A DNA stretch of 64,000 nucleotides from Desertivirga xinjiangensis (GTDB lineage: Bacteria; Bacteroidota; Bacteroidia; Sphingobacteriales; Sphingobacteriaceae), in the NCBI RefSeq assembly GCF_024436435.1, contig NZ_JAFMZP010000003.1, forward strand, positions 62,001 through 126,000, written 5' to 3'. The position numbers were made by a program, and so were the translations under genes. The first letter of the stretch is position 1. Every line of letters starts with the position of its first letter. The notes below the pieces were generated by a model. That model searched no databases and was not told the DNA's origin. It saw only the letters and a list, made by a program, of their open reading frames with translations. Of this stretch, positions 55,412 to 64,000 are shown in pieces.

Positions 55412-56431
55412 TTACAGATCGTTATCTGCTCTAAGTTTTGTTACGGTAAATACATCCTGATCAGTAGCATCACCTTTTTCCTGTAATTTTCCGAAAGCAG
55501 CTGCGGTGGCGTAATTAACAATATCCTGTGGCTGATGCTTATTATAAAATCCATAAATGAGCCCTGCCATAAAACAATCACCACTTCCGGATCTGTCTAT
55601 CACACCTTTGGTTCGGAATTCGGATGAATTATATTGCTTACCCCCGGTAAACAAGCTCGTATAGTACAGAAGATTTTCGCTATCCTTATCAAATCGGAAG
55701 GTGTTTGCCACCGACTTACAACGCGGAAACATTTTCATTATTTCCAGAGATGTCGCTTCGGCATGCGCCAGGTAATCTTCTCTTTTCCCTTTTTGATGTA
55801 TTCCTTCGTCTATTGCCGTACCAAGCAGGCTATTTGCCGACCAGATATTTCCCATCACAAGATCACATTGTTCAACAAGAGCCGGCATAACTTCTATAGG
55901 TTGCTTGCCATATTTCCACAAACGCGACCGATAGTTCAGATCAATTGACGTAGTTATTCTCCGACGGCTTGCTTCTTCAAGCGCTTCAAGACAAACATCA
56001 GCTACATTTTCATTCAGAGCGGGACTTATTGCAGTGAGGTTTAACCAGGAAACATCACGCAGTACTTTGTCCCAATCGATCATTCCTCTTTTTAATTCTG
56101 AAAATGATGATCGCTCTCTGTCGTAAACAACACTGCTTTTTAAATCGGCCCCCCTGTCGAGGTAATATACCCCGACCCGGTTGCCGGAAAAGAGGATAGA
56201 GGAAGTGTAAATGCCTCTATACTCTAAATAATTCACAATGTATTCAGACATGAAGTTATCCGGCAGTACGGTGCAGTACTTAACAGGGACACTCCATCCA
56301 GCCAATGCAGTTGCCGTATTTGCTTCAGCCCCTCCCATGTACAACAGAAAAGGGTGTTTCTCAGCCTCTTCATTAGGTGCCGGAGAAATACGAACCATCA
56401 GCTCACCGAAGCATAATACCTTACTTATCAC
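55412..56431 (-). CDS. kdgK: PfkB family sugar kinase, probable 2-keto-3-deoxygluconate kinase
   Basis: 339-residue ribokinase-type enzyme. N-terminal GELMVRISP and the C-terminal catalytic signature GVIDRSGSGDCFMAGLIYGF with the base aspartate are present. The gene sits between uxaC and uxaB, where KDG kinase fits the pathway, converting 2-keto-3-deoxygluconate to KDPG. It starts four bases before the uxaC stop. The specific substrate is inferred from the neighbourhood. Confidence 0.88.
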   Translation of the reverse strand: MISKVLCFGELMVRISPAPNEEAEKHPFLLYMGGAEANTATALAGWSVPVKYCTVLPDNFMSEYIVNYLEYRGIYTSSILFSGNRVGVYYLDRGADLKSSVVYDRERSSFSELKRGMIDWDKVLRDVSWLNLTAISPALNENVADVCLEALEEASRRRITTSIDLNYRSRLWKYGKQPIEVMPALVEQCDLVMGNIWSANSLLGTAIDEGIHQKGKREDYLAHAEATSLEIMKMFPRCKSVANTFRFDKDSENLLYYTSLFTGGKQYNSSEFRTKGVIDRSGSGDCFMAGLIYGFYNKHQPQDIVNYATAAAFGKLQEKGDATDQDVFTVTKLRADNDL

Positions 56432-57828
56432 AAGCTGAAATAATTTTTTGCGTTATAATAACAAATGTCTTTAACTACTTTTCCAAGCCACTCCATATCT
56501 GCGGGGATCTCTCCGTTTTCCACATCATCACCAAACAAATTGCATAAGATCCTTCTGAAATACTCATGCCGCGGGAATGATAAGAAACTTCTGGAATCTG
56601 TAAGCATACCAACAAAGCGGCTTAACAGACCCATATTAGAAAGAGCGTTCATTTGTTTGATCATTCCGTCTTTTTGATCAAGGAACCACCAGCCAGACCC
56701 AAACTGAACTTTCCCAGCCACTGACCCATCATTGAAGTTACCAATCATTGTGGCCATCAACTCATTGTCTGCCGGGTTAAGATTATAAATAATCGTCTTT
56801 GCCAACTTATCTTCGGTATCCAGTTTGTTTAAAAACTTGGATAACTGCCTTCCTTGGCTAAAATCGCCTATCGAATCCCAGCCTGTATCAGGGCCTAACT
56901 GTGATAACATCCGGGCATTGTTGTTGCGTAATGCGCCCAAATGATATTGCTGAACCCAACCTTTCTCATGATCCCATACTGCAAAATGAATAAGCATTGC
57001 CGATTTAAATTTCAGGATCTCTTCCTGGCTGATCATCTGATTTGCCCGGATCTTAGAAAAGATCGTTTTAATCTCCGCATCTGTATAATCTTCCGCATAA
57101 ATTTGCTCCAAACCATGATCAGATATAGAGCATCCGTTAGCTGCAAAATAGTCATGACGGTTCTTTAGAGCCGAAAGATAGGTATCGAAATCAGAGATAT
57201 TCAAGTCTGTTACGGCTTCTAATTTCGTAATGTAAGCATTCAGAGCAGCTACATCGTCTGCTGCCATGGCTTTATCCGGACGAAAAGCCGGGCGAACCGT
57301 AATATCTCCTCCTTCATTTGCTATTTTCTGGTGCCATTCTAATGAATCAATTGGATCGTCAGTCGTACAAACCGCTTCTACTTTCCGGCTTCTCAACAAT
57401 CCGCGCACTGAAAAATCTTTGGTTTGAAGCTTTGCTGTACACTCTTCATAAATCCTTTTGGCAGACTTACTATCCAATACGTCATGAACATCAAAATAGC
57501 GCTGAAGCTCAAGATGAGTCCAGTGATATAAAGGATTTCTTAAAGTATAAGGCACGGTTTCAGCCCATTTTTCGAACTTCTCATAATCACTTTTGTCCCC
57601 GGTAATATAAGCCTCATCTATACCATTGGTACGCATTGCCCGCCATTTGTAATGGTCGCCATACAACCACACCTGTGTCAGGTTCTCGAAGTTTATATCA
57701 TTTGCAATTTGATCCGGGATCAAATGATTATGGTAGTCAATAATCGGCATATCCTTTGCAAACTCGTGGTAGAGCTGCTGTGCCGTCTTTGTTTTCAATA
57801 AGAAATTCTCGTCTAAAAACTGTTTCAT
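56428..57828 (-). CDS. uxaC: Glucuronate/galacturonate isomerase
   Basis: 466-residue amidohydrolase-fold isomerase that turns D-galacturonate into D-tagaturonate (or glucuronate into fructuronate). Motifs are MPIIDYHNHLIPDQIA with metal-binding histidines, NPLYHWTHLELQRYFDV, VCTTDDPIDSLEWH, and the C-terminal MLTDSRSFLSFPRHEYFRRILCNL. Length is standard. Paired with a tagaturonate reductase, the galacturonate route is the likely one. No mannonate genes are near. Confidence 0.96.
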   Translation of the reverse strand: MKQFLDENFLLKTKTAQQLYHEFAKDMPIIDYHNHLIPDQIANDINFENLTQVWLYGDHYKWRAMRTNGIDEAYITGDKSDYEKFEKWAETVPYTLRNPLYHWTHLELQRYFDVHDVLDSKSAKRIYEECTAKLQTKDFSVRGLLRSRKVEAVCTTDDPIDSLEWHQKIANEGGDITVRPAFRPDKAMAADDVAALNAYITKLEAVTDLNISDFDTYLSALKNRHDYFAANGCSISDHGLEQIYAEDYTDAEIKTIFSKIRANQMISQEEILKFKSAMLIHFAVWDHEKGWVQQYHLGALRNNNARMLSQLGPDTGWDSIGDFSQGRQLSKFLNKLDTEDKLAKTIIYNLNPADNELMATMIGNFNDGSVAGKVQFGSGWWFLDQKDGMIKQMNALSNMGLLSRFVGMLTDSRSFLSFPRHEYFRRILCNLFGDDVENGEIPADMEWLGKVVKDICYYNAKNYFSL

Positions 57829-57887
57829 CTTATTTTGATGGTATTATAATTATTTATTGTAATCGTGAATTGAGCCGGACTAAGTTA

Positions 57888-59804
57888 TTAATTTCCGGGC
57901 ACTTGCTGCACCAACCAATTAACCAGATCTGTAGCAGCCTTAAAGTTCTCATATTGTGCCGGAAGCTTCCTTCCGTCAACATACTCATTATAAAACCAGG
58001 GATCGCCAACGGCGAACACTGTTCCTTTTCCAACTTTAGCTGTTGCCATAACCACTTTCTTTCCTGAAGTGAAAGCTGGCTTCGCTGGTGAAGACAAACT
58101 CAAAGTACTGATTTCTTTAATGTAAACCTTCTTTGATGTTTTAAAGATCGGATGCTTCTTTGGTATCACAAAAGCTCCCGTTTCATATTCATTGTTCTTT
58201 ACCGCGTTGATCATGTCGTCATTAAAATGAATACCAAAGCGTTCAGAAATTATATTAAATTTCTTCAATTCTGCATTGGTGTAATCATTCGTAAAAAGAA
58301 CTAAAATGCCCCCATTGTTCACCCATTTGTACAATTCATCTGCATCTTTTTCAGAAGCAAAATTTGGTTTAGCCGTCTCCTTTTCAGTGTCGGGGTCTAC
58401 AACGATATAAATATCCGATTTTGCAAGATTTGCAGCCGTTGGTGCTGAGTCAAGTGTATTCAGGACAGCTCCCGTATTTTTGAAGATGCTCCCTAACAAA
58501 GAGAAGCCGCTATTAGCTTTATCATCCCAGGTATAATGATACCGGGTGGTTATTGCAGAAACATCTTTTTTGTATTCATTATTGAAATATTGATCAAGAG
58601 TAACCGTTTTTCCTTTACCGTTTTTTTGCAAAGCTGCAAGTTCCATTTCATTAGCTGCTGAAATGAACGAACCCACACCTTTTGGATCATTCGTAATAAC
58701 TTTTTCCCTTAAGTAGTACTCATAGCTGCCATCCCGGTATGGTTTGCCTCCAAGGCCCGAAACACTGACTGTCTTTGTAAGGTTTACTTTATCAGCATTT
58801 ACCACCTCAATAAATTCCTTCTGAATTCCAGAATATCCTTTTTTAGCGACAGACATAAACCTTTCCGGGAGATAACCAAGCCGCACACCTTTAGCCAATG
58901 TATAAACGAACATACTTGAGGCTGACGACTCTAAATAATTATTCTTTCCATCTGGCATATTTAAAATGTCAAACCATACGCCGGATTTAACATCCTGCAC
59001 TTTCTCAACTGATGCAGCAAAACGGTTTAGGATATTAAGTAAAGAATCTCTCTTAGAATGATTTTTGGGAAAATACTCCAAAGCATCTACCAGTCCCATT
59101 CCATACCAACCCATAGCGCGACCCCAGAAATGAGGCGATTGTCCTGTTACCTTATCTGCCCATTGCTGCTCCCTCGATTCATCGTATCCATGATATAATA
59201 ACCTTGTTTTGGGGTCCAGAGCATTACGTTCCATTAGAATGAACTGACGGGCGATATCATTAAAGGCATCGTGATCATTAGCCATAGCAGAATATTCGGC
59301 ATAAAAAGGCTGACCCATATAAAGGCCATCCAACCACATCTGATAAGGATAAATTTTTTTATGCCAGAATCCTCCTTCGTTTGTCCGTGGATGAGTACTT
59401 AACTGCCGACGTAATGATTTGGCAGCATTAAGGTATTTCTCCTGCCCGGTAACTTTGTAAAGCAAGAGCAATGAACGACCGTTCTTTATGTGATCAATAT
59501 TGTTGGAAGACTGCTCATATGTGCGTATAGTTCCATCCGGCTGAACGAAATGATCCATACTTTTCTTAATGTAATTAAAGTACTTCCCATCGCCGGTACG
59601 CTCCCAAATATTGGCAAATCCTTCAAGCAAAACCCCTTGATCATATGTCCACCTGAATGGCCTACCTGTCCATAGAGAATCGCTCCATATATCCATCACC
59701 GTGGCAGCCATTCTTTCAGACAATGGCTTGCTTTGTCCATGTGACTTTTTTGCCTGAAAAAAGAACAAAATAACTAATACAGTAATTACAGAACTTCTTT
59801 TCAT
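57888..59804 (-). CDS. GH105-type unsaturated rhamnogalacturonyl hydrolase with C-terminal ThuA/DUF4350-like domain
   Basis: 638-residue exported protein. After a signal peptide (1-23), residues about 28-360 are an (alpha/alpha)6 barrel of the GH88/GH105 superfamily. The catalytic aspartate is in MWLDGLYMGQPFYAEY, and PHFWGRAMGWYGMGLVDAL and YLESSASSMFVYTLAKG follow. These cleave the unsaturated uronic end of pectin oligomers. Residues about 400-638 form a second GATase-like domain (DIYIVVDPDTEKE, WVNNGGILVLFTNDY, GKGTVFAVGDPWFYNEY) similar to DUF4350. Its start overlaps the GH28 stop by one base. Confidence 0.9.
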   Translation of the reverse strand: MKRSSVITVLVILFFFQAKKSHGQSKPLSERMAATVMDIWSDSLWTGRPFRWTYDQGVLLEGFANIWERTGDGKYFNYIKKSMDHFVQPDGTIRTYEQSSNNIDHIKNGRSLLLLYKVTGQEKYLNAAKSLRRQLSTHPRTNEGGFWHKKIYPYQMWLDGLYMGQPFYAEYSAMANDHDAFNDIARQFILMERNALDPKTRLLYHGYDESREQQWADKVTGQSPHFWGRAMGWYGMGLVDALEYFPKNHSKRDSLLNILNRFAASVEKVQDVKSGVWFDILNMPDGKNNYLESSASSMFVYTLAKGVRLGYLPERFMSVAKKGYSGIQKEFIEVVNADKVNLTKTVSVSGLGGKPYRDGSYEYYLREKVITNDPKGVGSFISAANEMELAALQKNGKGKTVTLDQYFNNEYKKDVSAITTRYHYTWDDKANSGFSLLGSIFKNTGAVLNTLDSAPTAANLAKSDIYIVVDPDTEKETAKPNFASEKDADELYKWVNNGGILVLFTNDYTNAELKKFNIISERFGIHFNDDMINAVKNNEYETGAFVIPKKHPIFKTSKKVYIKEISTLSLSSPAKPAFTSGKKVVMATAKVGKGTVFAVGDPWFYNEYVDGRKLPAQYENFKAATDLVNWLVQQVPGN

Positions 59805-61498
59805 TATTTGGTTTTGTTAGCTTTTATTTTTAACGCTTTCTTACTTGCCTGCTGATTTAACTCAGAAACCACTTTGGCATCTGATGTATTAGTATTAGCT
59901 ACCTGGATATTGGCTGATTTTTGACCGTTGACGTTAAACAAAACTTCAGCACCTGGCTTATAAGATAGCTGATCAAAGCTGATGTCTGTACTGTTTGATA
60001 TATTAACCATAGGCTTGCTGTGGGAAGTCACCACTTTGACGTTTTTAAGGTAAATATCCTTCGCCTCTTCGATTTTAATTCCTTCCTTAGACTGAATAGT
60101 TATATCCTCTAGAAATAAATTATTAATATTCATTTCAGGCAATCCCCTGACGAATATGGCTTTATCTGCGCCATCGGCAACCACATTGTTGATATAGAAG
60201 TTTTTAAATTGAGGAGTTTCTTCAGTTACAGGCAGCAATACTACTTTGGGAGCATCGCGTTTTTCACCAGTCAAAGGAACAGGGTCTACAGCAGCATAAT
60301 ACATGTCGAACAGAATTGCTTCTCCTGGAATATCCTTCATATTGATATTTTTGATAAAGATATTCTCAACAACTCCCCCTCTTCCCCGGGTCGTTTTGAA
60401 ACGCAGGCCGATATCCGTTCCAATAAAAGTACAGTCGGATACATATATATTTTTTGCTCCGCCGGACATCTCGCTACCAATAACAAATCCACCGTGGGCA
60501 TGGTAAACGACACAGTTGCGGATCATCACATTTTCTGTTGGCTTGCCGCGCTTTCTTCCTTGTTCGTCTCTACCCGATTTAATACAGATTCCGTCATCAC
60601 CAACGTCGAAAACACTGTTCTCTATTAATACATTTTTACATGATTCAACATCAATACCATCGCCGTTCTGAGCGTACCATGGATTTTTTACCTGCAAATC
60701 TCTCACAGTAAGATCTTCACACATTAGTGGATGAAGGTTCCAGGCCGGTGAATTCTGGAATGTAACCCCTTCCAGCAATACCTTTTTGCAATTGGTAAGA
60801 ACCAACAAGTTAGGTCGAAGAAAATCCTTTATCTCCTCATAATCTTTTAAGCTCTTTCCTGCGCTAATTACACCCGCACCTTTAACCTTAGATCCTCTAA
60901 GAGAGCTTTCGCTTGGATACCATATTTTTTTGTCCTCACTTAATGTTCCTCCTGATGCAAGCAGTTTGTTCCACTGACTATCGGTAAGTTTTTCCTTTTT
61001 AACCATTCTCCAGGCATCTCCATTTCCGTCGATAATTCCCTTACCTGTTATAGCTATATTTTCGAGGTTGGTACCTGAAACCGGCGACTGATTGCGAACA
61101 GCAGCTAAACCTTCCCAATTAGTCTCAATTAATCTATACTGGGTCAGATCATCGGTAAAAGACACAAACGCATCTGCTGCAAGATGGAGATTAACATTAC
61201 TTTTAAGCTCAATCGGACCAGTGAGCCAGAATCCCCTGGGAATAAGAACAACTCCACCACCGTTTTTGCTGACCTGATCAATCGTCCTGTTAATACTTTC
61301 AGTGTTGAGGGTTAAACCATCGTTAAGCGCTCCATTTTTTGTAATACTTACGGTATCGCTTTTGAATTTGGGCACCACTACCTGTGGGAGGGTCGAGGGC
61401 CATGCCTGATAATTTGCTTTCTGCGCAGAAGTGTCCTTTGCTAAAATCTGCGTTAGCGCCAAACCCAGGAATGCAAGTACTTTAAATGTGTGTGTCAT
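59804..61498 (-). CDS. GH28 family polygalacturonase
   Basis: 564-residue exported right-handed beta-helix protein; signal peptide about 1-26. The family 28 catalytic motifs occur in order: NGDGIDVES (NTDG-type), VGDDGICIKSG (the paired aspartates), AHGGFVIGSE (GHG-type histidine) and LRFKTTRGRGG (RIK-type). It hydrolyses galacturonan or related pectin. It is the first gene of an operon that ends in uxaA. The extended C-terminus (about 500-564) is basic and lysine-rich. Confidence 0.94.
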   Translation of the reverse strand: MTHTFKVLAFLGLALTQILAKDTSAQKANYQAWPSTLPQVVVPKFKSDTVSITKNGALNDGLTLNTESINRTIDQVSKNGGGVVLIPRGFWLTGPIELKSNVNLHLAADAFVSFTDDLTQYRLIETNWEGLAAVRNQSPVSGTNLENIAITGKGIIDGNGDAWRMVKKEKLTDSQWNKLLASGGTLSEDKKIWYPSESSLRGSKVKGAGVISAGKSLKDYEEIKDFLRPNLLVLTNCKKVLLEGVTFQNSPAWNLHPLMCEDLTVRDLQVKNPWYAQNGDGIDVESCKNVLIENSVFDVGDDGICIKSGRDEQGRKRGKPTENVMIRNCVVYHAHGGFVIGSEMSGGAKNIYVSDCTFIGTDIGLRFKTTRGRGGVVENIFIKNINMKDIPGEAILFDMYYAAVDPVPLTGEKRDAPKVVLLPVTEETPQFKNFYINNVVADGADKAIFVRGLPEMNINNLFLEDITIQSKEGIKIEEAKDIYLKNVKVVTSHSKPMVNISNSTDISFDQLSYKPGAEVLFNVNGQKSANIQVANTNTSDAKVVSELNQQASKKALKIKANKTK

Positions 61499-61890
61499 TT
61501 ATTTGATTTATAATTTCTGTGTATGGAACCTTTACAATATAAACACTAAGCCGTTTCATTTTAGGCTATAACTCTTTTGTTACAATAGACCTATTAAAAG
61601 AGTGAAAGATTAGTCTTCAACAATTTTAGCGAGTTTTAAGAAGAATAAGAATGTTTTGAGCCATTATATTTATGCAATCGTTTCCGGGAACGTTATCAGG
61701 AGAATAAAATCCGGTAAGGAGGTTCCCTTTCGTTATAGCGAGTACATGACGCCTCCAACAGGATAGCGATTGGAACCAGAACCAATTGAATATCATCTTA
61801 ATAAGATAGTATCAGTTATAAAACGCCTGAACTGGGACACCTTGATCCGGCCCTTATTTTGATGCCTGCTGCTTTTTATCTGAATTTTCA
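61499..61890. other. Divergent regulatory spacer between the pectin operon and the TPP-controlled receptor
   Basis: No convincing gene in these 392 bases: all frames have early stops. It should hold the GH28 operon promoter and contains the palindrome at 61679-61692. Bases about 61700-61860 are less AT-rich than the rest but encode nothing recognisable. Confidence 0.5.
61679..61692. promoter_or_regulatory. Candidate operator palindrome (LacI-type) upstream of the pectin operon
   Basis: CGTTTCCGGGAACG is an imperfect 14-base palindrome with one mismatched pair, flanked by TGCAAT on the left. The central C-G core and A/T-rich flanks resemble LacI-family operators. It lies 181 bases upstream of the GH28 start. 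No regulator gene is in the window. Confidence 0.35.
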
Positions 61891-61898
61891 TACCTTTG
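61891..61898 (+). promoter_or_regulatory. Candidate -7 element for the TPP riboswitch transcript
   Basis: TACCTTTG, the same octamer as at typA and 22827, ending four bases before the riboswitch begins. Confidence 0.5.
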
Positions 61899-61902
61899 CC
61901 CG

Positions 61903-62062
61903 CTCATAGGGGTGCCTTGTTGTTTACTAGTCTGAATCAGACAGTACGACATAAAAACAGGCTGAGAATATACCCATCGACACAATGAGGCAGATCAGAG
62001 ACGACCCCTGCCTTCATCGGTGATCGGGAACCTGATCCGGGTAATGCCGGCGTAGGGATAGG
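61903..62062 (+). promoter_or_regulatory. TPP (thiamin pyrophosphate) riboswitch with extended internal stem
   Basis: The THI-box landmarks are in order: GGGGTGCC (61909), GGCTGAGA (61960-61967, pyrimidine sensor), ACCC (61972), GAACCTGATC (62028), TAATGCC (62042) and AGGGA (62054). Between GGTGCC and GGCTGAGA is an extended P3 region with hairpin GTCTG-AAT-CAGAC. Between ACCC and GAACCTGATC there are 52 bases, far more than the few in compact versions, containing a hairpin ATGA-GGCAG with CTGCCTTCAT. It is directly upstream of a TonB-dependent receptor gene, so thiamin pyrophosphate should repress that receptor. Confidence 0.93.
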
Positions 62063-62069
62063 TAGCTAG

Positions 62070-62094
62070 TTTGCGTAGTCCCCTTTTACGCAAA
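62070..62094 (+). promoter_or_regulatory. Possible riboswitch expression-platform hairpin
   Basis: TTTGCGTA and TACGCAAA form an 8-bp stem with a nine-base loop, eight bases after the aptamer. Only a short T-rich run (ATTTGAATTTT) follows, so weak termination or a switching role are both possible. Confidence 0.4.
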
Positions 62095-62156
62095 ATTTGA
62101 ATTTTAGGATGAAGGCATCAAAGGATAGCTTCATTACCGTTTAAAACAATTATTAA

Positions 62157-64000
62157 ATGAAAAAGATTTACATGCTTGCCTTAATGGCAATGCTGATTCC
62201 ATTTCTGGCTTCGGCTCAACTCTCTATTACTGGTAAAGTCATTGATCAGGCAACAAACCAACCACTAGCCGGTGCAAGTGTAAGCAACGGATCTATATCT
62301 GTACAAACAGATGTTTCAGGGAAATTTGCAATTAATGACCTTCAGGAAGGCAGGTATACGTTAAGAGTGAGCTTCGTGGGATTCAACTCATGGACAACTA
62401 CTTTTAACCTCAACCGTGACAGAGATTTCGCCATTTCTTTGGATCGAATCTCCATTTCAGCGGAGGAGGTTATCGTGAGGGCTACCAGGGCCTCCGTGAG
62501 TACACCTACCACTTTCAAAAACCTCAGCAAGGCAGATCTTGAAAAGAACAACTTAGGACAAGACCTCCCATACCTTCTTAACCAAACACCTTCTGTTGTA
62601 GTCAGCTCAGATGCCGGAAGTGGAATTGGTTATACAGGAATCCGGATAAGGGGGAGCGACCCAACAAGAATAAATGTGACCATAAACGGGATTCCTTACA
62701 ATGACCCTGAAAGTCAGGGAACATTCTGGGTAAACCTCCCTGACTTCGCCTCTTCAGTCGATAACATTCAAATACAACGAGGGGTTGGCACGTCGACAAA
62801 TGGCGCCGGTGCTTTTGGCGGGAGCTTAAATATTCAGACAACCACAAGGAATGATACGGCATATGCCGAACTAAATAACTCTATAGGATCGTTTGCCACA
62901 CGAAAACACACCTTAAATTTTGGTACAGGCCTGATTTCAGGGAAATACACTCTGGATGGGCGGTTATCAAACATTGCTTCAGATGGATACATTGACAGAG
63001 GAACGTCAGACCTTAAATCTTTTTTTATCAGCGGGGCGTATTATGGTAAGAACAACCTTCTGAGAGCAAACGTATTTTCAGGCGACGAAAAGACGTTCCA
63101 GGTATGGAATGGTGTGCCCGAGGCAAAATTGAAAGGCGATAACGATGCACTTTTGACTCACTATTATAACAATATTGATTACCTGTATTACACCACCGAA
63201 GACTCTGTAAATCTCTGGGATTCTGACAAAAGAAAATACAGCCAGTTTACTTATGAGAACCAAACGGATAATTACAAACAAACACATTATCAATTACTAT
63301 ATAACCAAACAATAAACCCGGAGCTTAGCTTAAATTCAGCACTGCATTATACCAGAGGCCGGGGATATTTTGAAGAGTTTAAAAATAAAGAAACATTCGA
63401 GGGATATGGGTTAAACCCTTTGGATTATGGAGCTACTGCAGGCCAGGAAACCGACCTGATAAGAAGAAGATGGCTAGACAACGATTTTTATGGAGTTACG
63501 TGGTCGCTGAACTATATCCCTGTATCGGACTTTAATGTAACCTTTGGGGGTGCATATAATGAATACGATGGAGATCACTTTGGCGATGTAATTGCTGCGC
63601 CCCAGTTAGGGCTTCGTTCCATAAAAAACAAGTATTATGACGGCAACGGATTTAAAAAAGATCTCAACTTTTACCTTAGGACTGAGTTTGTGGCCGGAAA
63701 GACGCGCTTTTATTCGGACTTTCAATACCGTTATCTTGACTATTCGATCACAGGAACCGATAAAAACCTTGTAAATCATAATTTGAATAACTTTCACGAA
63801 TTCTTCAATCCGAAAGTGGGTGTAAGTTATCAGCCTGGCAAAAGCTCAAGCATTTACGCCTCGCTTGCAGTCGCAAACAAAGAGCCTAACCGGGACGATT
63901 ACATTAATGCCATTGCGGGTGAACAACCTAAGTCCGAAAATCTGAAAAATGTCGAAGCTGGATATCGCTTCAATAGTTCGAAAGTCCGGGCAGGACTAAA
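62157..64000 (+). CDS. TonB-dependent receptor, probable thiamin-compound importer (3' end outside window)
   Basis: Open to the end of the window, 614 codons visible. A signal peptide covers 1-20 (ending FLASAQ). A carboxypeptidase-like domain covers about 21-105 (SITGKVIDQATNQPLAGASV). The plug is at about 105-232 (QDLPYLLNQTPSVVVSSDAG, IRIRGSDPTRINVTINGIPYNDPESQG, IQIQRGVGTSTNGAGAFGGSLNIQT). The barrel follows with strands such as LNFGTGLISGKYTLDGRLS. The TPP riboswitch 94 bases upstream implies a thiamin-related ligand, as known for Bacteroidota receptors under THI-box control. The start ATG at 62157 gives MKKIYML. Confidence 0.92.
   Translation, partial: MKKIYMLALMAMLIPFLASAQLSITGKVIDQATNQPLAGASVSNGSISVQTDVSGKFAINDLQEGRYTLRVSFVGFNSWTTTFNLNRDRDFAISLDRISISAEEVIVRATRASVSTPTTFKNLSKADLEKNNLGQDLPYLLNQTPSVVVSSDAGSGIGYTGIRIRGSDPTRINVTINGIPYNDPESQGTFWVNLPDFASSVDNIQIQRGVGTSTNGAGAFGGSLNIQTTTRNDTAYAELNNSIGSFATRKHTLNFGTGLISGKYTLDGRLSNIASDGYIDRGTSDLKSFFISGAYYGKNNLLRANVFSGDEKTFQVWNGVPEAKLKGDNDALLTHYYNNIDYLYYTTEDSVNLWDSDKRKYSQFTYENQTDNYKQTHYQLLYNQTINPELSLNSALHYTRGRGYFEEFKNKETFEGYGLNPLDYGATAGQETDLIRRRWLDNDFYGVTWSLNYIPVSDFNVTFGGAYNEYDGDHFGDVIAAPQLGLRSIKNKYYDGNGFKKDLNFYLRTEFVAGKTRFYSDFQYRYLDYSITGTDKNLVNHNLNNFHEFFNPKVGVSYQPGKSSSIYASLAVANKEPNRDDYINAIAGEQPKSENLKNVEAGYRFNSSKVRAGL

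Noticed and set aside
61700-61860. Possible gene remnant on the minus strand, reading ...NRYPVGGVMYSL before a stop.
   Set aside because: The frame is only about 20 codons after an in-frame stop, and nothing recognisable precedes it.

Overview
The window looks like a chromosomal segment of a Bacteroidota bacterium, most likely of the Sphingobacteriaceae (Pedobacter or Mucilaginibacter type). The evidence is type IX secretion and gliding components (PorV, GldJ, a PorP/SprF protein), TonB-dependent receptors with N-terminal carboxypeptidase-like domains, an ExbB-ExbD-ExbD-TonB operon, a 14-gene complex I operon with a short NuoG, and TAnnTTTG promoter elements of the Bacteroidota type. I see no tRNA, rRNA, insertion sequence, prophage or CRISPR array. 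Almost everything is ordinary, intact chromosomal coding sequence; the interest lies mainly in RNA switches, hairpins and gene neighbourhoods.

Layout. 1-9.4 kb: end of an RDD membrane protein, lipB, a phosphopantetheinyl transferase, dcd, a large MG2/plug surface protein, clpS, a TonB-dependent receptor and a PorP/SprF-like protein. 9.5-14.2 kb: a sugar-oxidation set (fuconolactonase-like amidohydrolase, zinc dehydrogenase, sorbosone/PQQ-type dehydrogenase, cytochrome c, aldo/keto reductase). 14.2-20.7 kb: part of a surface-glycan locus (four glycosyltransferases, a flippase, an FkbM methyltransferase). 20.8-30.5 kb: typA, a small Cys-rich membrane protein, ispF-porV, gldJ, and a DedA-ppa-CorC-rsmE-DUF4159 operon.

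30.5-43.5 kb: nuoABCDEFGHIJKLMN on the minus strand, with a perfect hairpin between nuoA and nuoB. 43.5-49.3 kb: exbB-exbD-exbD-tonB, a small membrane protein, a PstS-like lipoprotein and a TPR protein, with a terminator-like hairpin after exbB. 49.6-52.3 kb: a lipid kinase and a SUI1 protein, then metK behind a probable SAM-II riboswitch.

52.3-61.5 kb: a pectin and galacturonate operon in pathway order, GH28 polygalacturonase, GH105 hydrolase, uxaC, a KDG kinase, uxaB and uxaA. Together they would take extracellular pectin fragments through galacturonate, tagaturonate, altronate and KDG to KDPG; the KDPG aldolase is not in the window. 61.9-64 kb: a TPP riboswitch with a large internal insertion, followed by a TonB-dependent receptor that runs off the end and is probably a thiamin-compound importer.
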